Made by a program: the position numbers and the translations under genes | Part shown: in pieces, positions 49,979-57,656 of the stretch | Numbering within the stretch: position 1 is the stretch's first letter | Layout: each line of letters begins with the position of its first letter | Notes under the pieces: model-generated | What the model was told of the DNA's origin: nothing | Database searches by the model: none | What the model saw: only the letters and a program-made list of their open reading frames with translations | Assembly (NCBI GenBank): GCA_964523975.1 | Contig: CAZGBM010000001.1 | Span: forward strand, 1-64,000 | Direction: 5' to 3' | Origin: JAFGHJ01 sp964523975 | GTDB lineage: Bacteria > Hydrothermota > UBA3072 | Length of the DNA stretch: 64,000 nucleotides

Positions 49979-52782
49979 GGGTTGAAATCGGCGGTAACAC
50001 CCATTCTTATGTTATAATATGTTTCTCCTGAACTAAGCTCATGAATTTTTCCGTTTATCACGAGATGAACTTTCTCGGTAAAATCGAGGGTAATGGAAGA
50101 ATTCAAATCGTAAAAAAATCCTGGTGGATAAAGATCGTTCATCCTATAAGAATTAACGTTCCCATCAGCATAATAATTATAGCCTAGGGTGACCTGAATC
50201 AGGCCGTTTTTTTTATCCCCGGAAATCATGTATCCTAAACCTATAATTGGGGAAAAAAGAGTATCTTCTCCTGTTGTAAAGAGACCTTCTAGTTTAAATT
50301 CGATGCCCTTCTCATTCCAGAAACTTATAAATCCACCAAATTTATCTTCTTCCGAGCTCCACTCCCTTGTTAATCCCAGTTCCTTATAGCCACTTGAGCT
50401 GTTTTCCCATCCAAAATCAATCTTTTTGTAATCGCGGTCAGGAAAACTCAAAAAGGCTTCTCCGTTATTGGATTTAAAATTTCCTTTAAAAAAGACTTTA
50501 TTTTTGCTTTCCTTAGGAAACTTAACACCTATTAAACCATCGTTTGTAGACGCCAGTCCCGGATTATACGTCGAATTAAAGTATCCGTTGAGTATAATTG
50601 CCAGCTCGCTACGAACAGAAATGCTTGCCGAGTATTCTTTCGAGTCTCTTTCCTCTCCTGTATATATAATTCTTTGAACATAATCTCCGTATGGATTTTC
50701 ATAATAAGTATTGGAAGTTGAATCAAACGAGTAATTCCCCTCTCCGGGATTTACATTTTGATAATATTTTTCCCAGATGCTTGCCTTCTTTCTGGAAACA
50801 TTAAACTGACTCCTTAAATGGAAATCATTTAAATTAAAATTCGTATTTAGAGTACCATTAGTAATTACTTTCATTTCCCCGGAACTCAAATGTTTCCTGT
50901 AAATTTGTGATGCAATTAGCGATATTCCTCTGTATTTAAAATCGGTTTTTGCGGAATAAACTTTAGCTGTGTCTATCTGGTTTCTGCCTTCCAAGCCGTA
51001 TGCCAGAGCAAGATATGAACTGCTCAAAGAGATTTCCTTTTTATAATCATCTTCTCTCTGAAAATTCCTATAAAAAACTTCATAATTATTTAATTTAAAT
51101 CCTCCTTTCAAATCTTTTCGGTAGTCCTTTATGTCTTCCCAATAGAAATAAAAAGGTAGGAAACTGAGATTTATTTTATCTTTACGAATAGAATCGGCTT
51201 TCCCATAAGTATAAGAACATTTAATCCTTGAATTCGGAATGAGCTTCACTCCGCATTCCAAAAAATCAGAAGGGAAAACAGCCAGTTCCCAGGTTTTCAA
51301 TAAATCCTTTTCTCCTTCCCATTCTCTCGTAACAAAATCAGCTGTCTTTTTAGAATAATTAATAGAAAAACTTAAAAATCGATAGGGATTATAGTCGGTA
51401 TCAATTTTTGCATTTAAACCATCCTTTTCTAATCCTCCGACAGGCATTCTAATTCTTCTGGCTTTAATATCACTCGATACAGCAATTTTTTCTGATTTCT
51501 TATTTAACCCAAACGAAAGAAGGTTATCCTCTTCTCCAAGAGGGACTTTCCTTTTAACGGAATATGGGCCGTCACCTGTCCATAAAAAATAATGCAAAGA
51601 ATCTACATATAAATATTCGCCATTTCCCTCTCCCACCCAATCAAAATACACTTCATATGAACCATTTTTATAACCTTCATAAACAAAAATAGAATCTTGC
51701 AGTTCGTAATCGCCATTGCCTTCTCCGACATCCACAGCCGAATAACGATACCCGAAACCGGAATCAGGATAGGACTCTATTAATTCTTTCTCCGAGAAGT
51801 CTTCTTTCCTTGTAAAAGAAAGAGAATAATCTCTATTTTCAAAACCGGTTTTATAGAAAACATTACTTTCCCCATAAATGCTATATTGAAAAAGCACGAG
51901 AACCACTGATTCGTTATCAAGGAAAACAGAAGGATTAAACGTAAGAGAATTTTCCGAGTAATTTATTACGTAATCTTTTTCTTTTCCGTTTTGCAATAGT
52001 CTTCCGTCGAGCCAAACCTGTTCGGATCCTCTTACTATTGAAATGCCGCTTATGTTTTCTTCGGAACTGATTTTGTAAGGACCCTGTTTATTCTCGACGG
52101 TTTTAAAAGTGTTTTTTCCGTATTTAGCCTTGGAAATCCCCGCGACTCCGGATATATTTCTCCAGTTAGAAGATACTCCAAGTAATCTTTTATCTACATC
52201 TTCATCAACAGTCACAATGTCACCGATTCTAAAAGACATATTATCGGAAATTGCTTCGATAAATATTTCGTCTATTTCGCGCAAGTTCTGAGAAACCGCC
52301 CCTTTAGGAATATTTTCATCGGAAAGGATTCCGGAAACATCAAACTGCCCGGCCCTCCCCCCTATTTTCATCCACAAACTCTGGCTTATGTCTGTTCCGC
52401 TTGATTTTACATCCACAAACAATCCTTTGTTTCCATTTATAATAAGCTGATTTTTATCTTGAGGTTTTAAGTCCTCTATAATCTCCGCATTGGAAGGTTT
52501 TATTGTATCGGATATCCATCTTAAGTAAGTTTCATTCAAAACAACATCCAGATGTGAAAATTTAAATTTTATCGATAATGAACATTTCTCTTTAATTTTC
52601 AATTTACCGTCTCTATAATTTATTATATAAGCCGAATCTCTTATCAGCAGTTTCTCTCCACACCACAAACTGTCAGAGCCTTTAATAACAAAGGAATAAC
52701 CAAGGTTAATCACCGATGTATCCGGCGAATCAATTATTAATATTTCAGATGATATGGAAAACAATAATAATATCAAATACAA
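49975..52782 (-). CDS. large outer-membrane beta-barrel surface protein (SprA-like motifs)
   Basis: 935 residues starting at a TTG 7 nt after GGAG. A signal peptide (YLILLLFSISS) precedes beta-rich soluble domains (20-340) with the SprA-type stretch EQVWLDGRLLQNGKEKDYVI. From about 430 alternating polar/aromatic strands run to the end, which closes with a typical last barrel strand (YNIRMGVTADF). SprA is the translocon of the type 9 secretion system, but this protein is far shorter, so the role is open. It lies 11 bp after uvrC. Confidence 0.72.
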   Translation of the reverse strand: MYLILLLFSISSEILIIDSPDTSVINLGYSFVIKGSDSLWCGEKLLIRDSAYIINYRDGKLKIKEKCSLSIKFKFSHLDVVLNETYLRWISDTIKPSNAEIIEDLKPQDKNQLIINGNKGLFVDVKSSGTDISQSLWMKIGGRAGQFDVSGILSDENIPKGAVSQNLREIDEIFIEAISDNMSFRIGDIVTVDEDVDKRLLGVSSNWRNISGVAGISKAKYGKNTFKTVENKQGPYKISSEENISGISIVRGSEQVWLDGRLLQNGKEKDYVINYSENSLTFNPSVFLDNESVVLVLFQYSIYGESNVFYKTGFENRDYSLSFTRKEDFSEKELIESYPDSGFGYRYSAVDVGEGNGDYELQDSIFVYEGYKNGSYEVYFDWVGEGNGEYLYVDSLHYFLWTGDGPYSVKRKVPLGEEDNLLSFGLNKKSEKIAVSSDIKARRIRMPVGGLEKDGLNAKIDTDYNPYRFLSFSINYSKKTADFVTREWEGEKDLLKTWELAVFPSDFLECGVKLIPNSRIKCSYTYGKADSIRKDKINLSFLPFYFYWEDIKDYRKDLKGGFKLNNYEVFYRNFQREDDYKKEISLSSSYLALAYGLEGRNQIDTAKVYSAKTDFKYRGISLIASQIYRKHLSSGEMKVITNGTLNTNFNLNDFHLRSQFNVSRKKASIWEKYYQNVNPGEGNYSFDSTSNTYYENPYGDYVQRIIYTGEERDSKEYSASISVRSELAIILNGYFNSTYNPGLASTNDGLIGVKFPKESKNKVFFKGNFKSNNGEAFLSFPDRDYKKIDFGWENSSSGYKELGLTREWSSEEDKFGGFISFWNEKGIEFKLEGLFTTGEDTLFSPIIGLGYMISGDKKNGLIQVTLGYNYYADGNVNSYRMNDLYPPGFFYDLNSSITLDFTEKVHLVINGKIHELSSGETYYNIRMGVTADFNP

Positions 52783-52793
52783 TCATAACTCCA

Positions 52794-54545
52794 TCAGTGA
52801 ATAGAATTATAGACAATATCTGCCAGTTTTCTTCCGATTCCCGGCACTTCATTTATTTCTTCTTTAGACGCCGCAAGTATTCTATCTTTTGAACCAAAGT
52901 GCTGTATTAAAGAAACTTTACGCTTATAACCTATACCTTCAATCTCATCCAATTCCGAAAGAGAGAGTTTTTTCCTTCTGAGTTTTTTATGATAATTCAA
53001 AGCAAACGAATGAGCTTCGTTGCGTACCCTGATTAACAGTCGTAATGCTTCCGACCGGAAAGGTAAAGAAATAATTTTTCCACTCGGTAAATATATCTCT
53101 TCAACTCTTTTTGCAAGAGCTATCACAGGGATTTTCAAAGATGTGATTTTCTCAATCACTTTAATAGCCGAATTTAACTGAGTTTTCCCTCCGTCAATTA
53201 AAATCAAATCCGGTAAATCTTCTTCGGAAATCAGTCTTTTTATTCTCCTGGAAACAATTTCTCCTATCATCGCAGGGTCGTTTATACCTTCAACACTCTT
53301 AATCTTAAAACGTCTATATTTTTCCTTCACGGGAAATCCATTTATAAAAACAACACACGAACCCACGGAATCGGAACCTCCAATATTCGAAATATCAAAT
53401 CCTTCTATTCTAAGAGGAACTTTTTCAAAAGAAAGAATATTCTGAAGTTCGACAAGAGAACTATTCAGTCCTCTCACGGGATGCAGAAACTCTCTTTCCA
53501 GTTCAAGTTTTGCATTTTTCATAGCCATCTCTATTAATTTTCTCAAATCGCCTCTTTCAGGTATCCTGATTTTGGAAGGTAAAAGCTGTTCCAACAGAAC
53601 CCTGTCCTCTATTTTAACCGGAATCAAAATTTCTTCGGGAATATATGAAACTTTAAGATATTTCCAGAGAATAAATCTACGTATATAGTCCCCTAACGAC
53701 ACATCTTCACCCGAACGAAGAACATATCTCTCCGTGTTAATCAATTTCCCCTCTCTTATTTGAAAAAGAAAAATAGAAGCCATTCCAGATTTATTACCGA
53801 TCCCAATAACATCTCTGGATTTTTTATCTTCAAGTACCATACGCTGCTTTTTTGTTAAATCCCGCAGGCTCATAAGCTGGTTTCTATAAATGGCAGCCAT
53901 TTCAAAATTCAATTCTTCAGCAGACTTTTTCATTTTTTCTTGGATTATTTTCTCAAGTTTCTTCGTTTTACCCCGAAGAAAATCTATTATTTCTTCGATA
54001 AATCCTCCATATTCATCTTTTCCGATTTTTCCTATACAGGGACCAATACATTTATCGATATGGTATTGAAGACAAACTTTATCCGGTAAATTTTTACCTC
54101 TACATGTTCTGACAGGAAAAAAATTTCTAACTGTTTTAAGTGATTTTTTGACAGCCTTTACATCCGCATACGGTCCAAAATAAAGAGAACCGTCATTTTC
54201 GATCTTTCTAGTATAAAAAATAGCCGGAAATTCATCTTTTATTGTTATTTTTATATATGGATATCTTTTATCGTCTTTCAATCTTACATTATATTTAGGC
54301 TGATGTTCTTTTATCTCATTTTCTTCCAGTATTAAAGCTTCCAGTTCGTTTGAGGTAGCGGTATAATCCAGAAATTTTGCTTTTTGTATTATTCTATTTT
54401 CCTTTATAGAGTTTCTGCCGGTAAAATAACTTTTGATTCTCTTTCTCAAATTTTTCGCTTTACCGATATAGAGTATCTCTTCTTCATTTCCGAAATGATA
54501 TACTCCCGGAAGTTCAGGAATATCTTTTAATGAAATCTCTATCAT
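52794..54545 (-). CDS. uvrC: excinuclease ABC subunit C
   Basis: 583 residues, full length. The GIY-YIG nuclease (LPGVYHFGNEEEILYIGKAK) is followed by the Cys-rich region (TCRGKNLPDKVCLQYHIDKC, then IGPC), a UVR motif (FEMAAIYRNQLMSL) and the RNase-H-like 5' nuclease (RIEGFDISNIGGSDSVGSCV, DLILIDGGKTQL). A helix-hairpin-helix pair (LDEIEGIGYKRK, NEVPGIGRKLAD) ends it. It makes both incisions in nucleotide excision repair. No Shine-Dalgarno; the ATG coincides with a predicted start site. Confidence 0.97.
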   Translation of the reverse strand: MIEISLKDIPELPGVYHFGNEEEILYIGKAKNLRKRIKSYFTGRNSIKENRIIQKAKFLDYTATSNELEALILEENEIKEHQPKYNVRLKDDKRYPYIKITIKDEFPAIFYTRKIENDGSLYFGPYADVKAVKKSLKTVRNFFPVRTCRGKNLPDKVCLQYHIDKCIGPCIGKIGKDEYGGFIEEIIDFLRGKTKKLEKIIQEKMKKSAEELNFEMAAIYRNQLMSLRDLTKKQRMVLEDKKSRDVIGIGNKSGMASIFLFQIREGKLINTERYVLRSGEDVSLGDYIRRFILWKYLKVSYIPEEILIPVKIEDRVLLEQLLPSKIRIPERGDLRKLIEMAMKNAKLELEREFLHPVRGLNSSLVELQNILSFEKVPLRIEGFDISNIGGSDSVGSCVVFINGFPVKEKYRRFKIKSVEGINDPAMIGEIVSRRIKRLISEEDLPDLILIDGGKTQLNSAIKVIEKITSLKIPVIALAKRVEEIYLPSGKIISLPFRSEALRLLIRVRNEAHSFALNYHKKLRRKKLSLSELDEIEGIGYKRKVSLIQHFGSKDRILAASKEEINEVPGIGRKLADIVYNSIH

Positions 54546-54551
54546 GGATAT

Positions 54552-54580
54552 AAATTAAGATTATTTCTTATCCTCCGCAA
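54552..54580 (-). promoter_or_regulatory. probable leaderless promoter of uvrC
   Basis: Minus strand: TTGCGG (54575-54580), 17-bp spacer, TAATTT (54552-54557), 6 nt, ATG at 54545. The geometry is identical to the other leaderless cases but both boxes are weaker. Confidence 0.45.
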
Positions 54581-54847
54581 GTCTTAACTGAAATTTAACC
54601 ACGAGATTACACAAGATTAACACCAGATTTTTTTGTTGTTTAAAACCCACCCCCATCCCAAATATTTCGACAGGATTAACAAGATAAACAGGATATATTT
54701 TTTTTATTTTAACCCTCCAAACTTCCCAACCCCTAACTTCCTAACTGATATTTCACACAGAGTCCACAGAGAAAAAAAACAATATTTTTTGTTTTTATTG
54801 ACTCGCGACCAGTGACTAATGACAAGCGACTGCATTCCATAATGCGG
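54581..54847. repeat. repeat-word gap between divergent uvrC and nagB
   Basis: Contains a word of the CACAAGATTAACAC type, a reversed E linker (TTTAAAACCCACCCC), GACAGGATTAACAAGATAAA, an F word in reverse (CCCCTAACTTCCTAACTG) and a reversed D word (CACACAGAGTCCACAGAG). No gene seen. Confidence 0.55.
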
Positions 54848-54875
54848 TTGACAAACGAAAAAGAACAATTATTTT
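54848..54875 (+). promoter_or_regulatory. promoter of nagB
   Basis: TTGACA (54848-54853), 16-bp spacer, TATTTT (54870-54875). Much of it (TTGACAAAC, then AAGAACAATTATTT) recurs in the promoter at 55820. A G-rich ribosome-binding site (GGGGGAG) lies 11 nt before the ATG. Confidence 0.55.
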
Positions 54876-54915
54876 AACAATCAAGAACTCAAAAAAAGGG
54901 GGAGTAGATAAGATT

Positions 54916-55707
54916 ATGGAAATTACCATTACTTCCGATTATGATGAGATGAGCAGGGCGTCTGCTCGAATAATTTCAGAAGAGATTCAAAAAAAGCATG
55001 ACCTTGTATTGGGTCTGGCAACCGGAGATACTCCAATCGGTACCTATAAAGAACTCGTAAAAATACATAAAAAAGAAGGCCTGGATTTTTCTAAAGTAAA
55101 GTCTTTCAATTTAGATGAGTACCTGGGGCTCGCTCCACTACACAAAAACAGTTATAACTACTTTATGTGGGAAAATCTGTTTAAACACATAAATATAAAC
55201 CCCGAGAACGTTTATATACCTCAGGGAAATATGAAGGACCCCGAACAATTTTGTATATGGTATGAAAAACAAATTGAAAAAGTCGGCGGCATAGATCTTC
55301 AGGTACTTGGTATCGGTGCCGACGGTCATATTGCTTTCAATGAACCGGGGTCTTCTTTTGCAAGCCGTACAAGAGTAAAAGCATTGTATAAACAAACAAT
55401 AGAAGATAATGCCCGTTTTTTCGACAAAATTGAAGAAGTCCCTCGTTTTGCCATTACTATGGGAATAGGAACTATTATGGAAGCAAAAAAAATACTCCTT
55501 ATAGCAAACGGAAAAAATAAAGCCGAAGTATGTGCTCAATTTATCGAAGGACCGGTTACAAGTCAGATAACTGCAACTGCTTTACAATTACACAGTTATG
55601 TAAACGTAGTTCTGGATAACGAGGCTGCCTCAAAACTTACAAGAACCGAGTATTACAACTGGGTGCGCGATAACAAGCATTTAATCCAGAAAAAGGTAGG
55701 ACGATAA
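54916..55707 (+). CDS. nagB: glucosamine-6-phosphate deaminase
   Basis: 263 residues, full length. Converts glucosamine-6-phosphate to fructose-6-phosphate and ammonia. LATGDTPIGTYKELV, the catalytic FNLDEYLGL, GIGADGHIAFNEPGSSF and the conserved TMGIGTIMEAKKILLIANG are all present. No nagA or transporter gene lies nearby, so it may serve amino-sugar turnover in the cell rather than uptake. It has its own promoter. Confidence 0.97.
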   Translation: MEITITSDYDEMSRASARIISEEIQKKHDLVLGLATGDTPIGTYKELVKIHKKEGLDFSKVKSFNLDEYLGLAPLHKNSYNYFMWENLFKHININPENVYIPQGNMKDPEQFCIWYEKQIEKVGGIDLQVLGIGADGHIAFNEPGSSFASRTRVKALYKQTIEDNARFFDKIEEVPRFAITMGIGTIMEAKKILLIANGKNKAEVCAQFIEGPVTSQITATALQLHSYVNVVLDNEAASKLTRTEYYNWVRDNKHLIQKKVGR

Positions 55708-55819
55708 TTTAAACATTGAAGCAATTGAAAATATATAAGTGATTCATTTGTCAAAATAGAAGTCATATTGGATTTAAATTTAAATAATAGTACATTTGGA
55801 CGTTTGAATTGTAAATAAC

Positions 55820-55847
55820 TTGACAAACAAGAACAATTATTTAATAT
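55820..55847 (+). promoter_or_regulatory. promoter of the broken outer-membrane protein gene
   Basis: TTGACA (55820-55825), 16-bp spacer, TAATAT (55842-55847), closely resembling the nagB promoter. A leader of about 40 nt ends in AAGGAGG, correctly spaced before an ATA codon at 55894. Confidence 0.6.
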
Positions 55848-55893
55848 TATTAACAACACAAAAGGCTTTTCAATTATATAAGGAGGTAAATTT

Positions 55894-56750
55894 ATAAACC
55901 TAATAATTTTATTTTTATTTGCTAATGATTATACGCCCTTCCAGTCGTTCTGGGATTTTTATACAGATAACAGAATATCTTCTTCAGCCTGTGGTATGGG
56001 TTATACCAGAGTAGCAAATAGAGGTAGCATATCAAGCACCTTCATAAATCCCGCTTCCCTATCTTTAGAAAATAAAAAGCAGCTCTATTTTGAATATGTT
56101 TACAAAGATGATATAGAATGGATTGCGGATATTAAATACAAAAACTTAAATCCCAATTTTTCCATTGGTTTTGGTCTGCCTATAAATGATTATTTCCAAA
56201 TCGGTTTAACCTATCGGATAGAAAATTCTCTTAAGGCGGACTATGGAGAAATGCAGGGAACAGCGGTCAGCGATACAGCTGAAGATGGTTACATAGATAC
56301 TGGTCTAATAGAAGCTTATAGAGACCTTAAAATCAGTTCTTTTTCAGTACCTATTGTATTTAAATTCAAAGATATGCTTAACATTGGAATCGACTTGAGT
56401 TATACCAATTTTTATTCGAAATATTTTCTGGGAACCGACGCTGACACTCTGGAAGCAGAATCTAATACTCCAAAAGTAGAATTCAATAAAATAAGACCCA
56501 AAATTGGAATCATCTTCTCCCCTTTGAAAAATCTTTCTTTCGGTTTAACTTATTTAGCTGAAACAAAAGAAGCTGTCATCATTGAAACTGATACCTTAGA
56601 CCCTAATATATTCCCACATTCACCACCTTCGGGATAACCTATAAAGTTAGTTCTCTAACATTAAATTTATCTTTAATGGACAGTCATTTGTTTTCCAGTG
56701 GCTCGGTCGAACAAACTTACGTAAACACTGGAATAAGTTATGGTTTTTAA
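55894..56750 (+). pseudogene. outer-membrane beta-barrel protein (FadL/PorV-like), start codon lost and frameshifted
   Basis: Frame 55894-56639 begins at ATA, 7 nt after AAGGAGG, with a signal-like NLIILFLFAND and then SSACGMGYTRVANRGS and STFINPASLS, typical of small barrel proteins of the FCB group. The first ATG (55996) would remove the signal. A TAA at 56637 ends it, but the -1 frame continues as IPTFTTFGITYKVSSLTLNL to YVNTGISYGF, a proper last barrel strand, with stop at 56748-56750. An extra TA within CTAATATATTCCC would explain the shift. Two lesions suggest a pseudogene; a sequencing error remains possible. Confidence 0.78.
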
Positions 56751-57151
56751 AACCTTTTTATTGGCCACTAAGTCACCAAGACACAAAGGACGGAGATTTC
56801 TAAATAAAAATAACAAATTAGCTGTCAGGCTTTGTGTCTTTGCGTGATGAAAATTTTTGGGTGGTGGTATGGGCTTTAAACTAAAAATATATTGTGCTCT
56901 TTGTGTGCTCTGTGTGAGATAAATTTGGTGCGGTGGGTCGGGTTTTAAACAACAATATAATTTTTTTTCTCTGTGTGTTTTTTGTTTTCTCTGTGTCCTC
57001 TGTGGTAATTATTTTAGTTAGGATATTAGAAAGTTAGGTGGTCGGGAAGTTAGAACAAACATAATATAAGGGTTGCGTGGAAGGGCTTTGTGTTCTTTGT
57101 GTCTTTGTGTGAGAATATTTTTGTTGTTTTAGGGTTGTGGGTGGTTCTCCC
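56751..57151. repeat. longest D/E repeat-word array
   Basis: Alternating words: reversed D (CACTAAGTCACCAAGACACA), D (GCTTTGTGTCTTTGCGTGA), E (GGTGGTGGTATGGGCTTTAA), D (GTGCTCTTTGTGTGCTCTGT), E (GGTGGGTCGGGTTTTAAACA), D (CTCTGTGTCCTCTGTGGTAA), F (AAAGTTAGGTGGTCGGGAAG), D (TTGTGTTCTTTGTGTCTTTG) and a partial E. No gene. It ends at the ispF promoter. Confidence 0.65.
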
Positions 57152-57180
57152 TTGACAAAAGCTTATATTTTAAATATTAA
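57152..57180 (+). promoter_or_regulatory. promoter of ispF operon, probably leaderless
   Basis: TTGACA (57152-57157), 17-bp spacer, TATTAA (57175-57180). The predicted start falls within 1 nt of the second ATG (57186), the canonical IspF start. Confidence 0.55.
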
Positions 57181-57185
57181 TGAAC

Positions 57186-57656
57186 ATGCGAATTGGTTTT
57201 GGATATGATTTGCACCGATTGGTAGAAAATCGGAAACTTATAATAGGAGGAGTCGAAATAAAAAGCCCTCTTGGGCTTCTCGGACATTCAGACGGAGATG
57301 TGCTCATACATACTGTTATTGACTCCCTTCTTGGCGCTTTCGCTCTAAATGATATAGGAACACATTTCCCTGATACCGATGATTCTTATAAAGATATTTC
57401 GAGTTTACACTTGTTGAAAGAAACCATGAAGATAATTCCAGGTAAGGTTATCAATATAGATGCAACGATAGTTGCAGAATACCCAAAAATGGCTCCTTAT
57501 ATTTCTTCTATGAGAAAAAATATTTCGGAAGCTACCGGTATGGATGTTTCATCCGTTTCCATTAAAGCAAAAACTAACGAAGGTCTTGGATACGTCGGAA
57601 GAAAAGAAGCCATTGCCTGTTATTGCGTTTCTCTATGCAAGGAGGTAAGTAAATGA
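57186..57656 (+). CDS. ispF: 2-C-methyl-D-erythritol 2,4-cyclodiphosphate synthase
   Basis: 156 residues from the ATG at 57186 (an in-frame ATG at 57180 adds two). An MEP-pathway enzyme of isoprenoid synthesis. MRIGFGYDLHRL holds the Zn ligands Asp and His, then LLGHSDGDVLIH, DIGTHFPDTDDSYKDISS and KAKTNEGLGYVGRKEAIA follow. Other MEP genes are not in the window. It overlaps the TPR gene by 4 bp (ATGA), so the two are coupled. Confidence 0.97.
   Translation: MRIGFGYDLHRLVENRKLIIGGVEIKSPLGLLGHSDGDVLIHTVIDSLLGAFALNDIGTHFPDTDDSYKDISSLHLLKETMKIIPGKVINIDATIVAEYPKMAPYISSMRKNISEATGMDVSSVSIKAKTNEGLGYVGRKEAIACYCVSLCKEVSK

Noticed and set aside
49975..52782. Full SprA translocon
   Set aside because: The protein is less than half the usual SprA length and no other type 9 secretion component is in the window; only motif similarity is claimed.
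56751..57151. Possible CRISPR array
   Set aside because: Repeat words vary in length and sequence, spacers are not unique or equal in size, and no cas gene is present.
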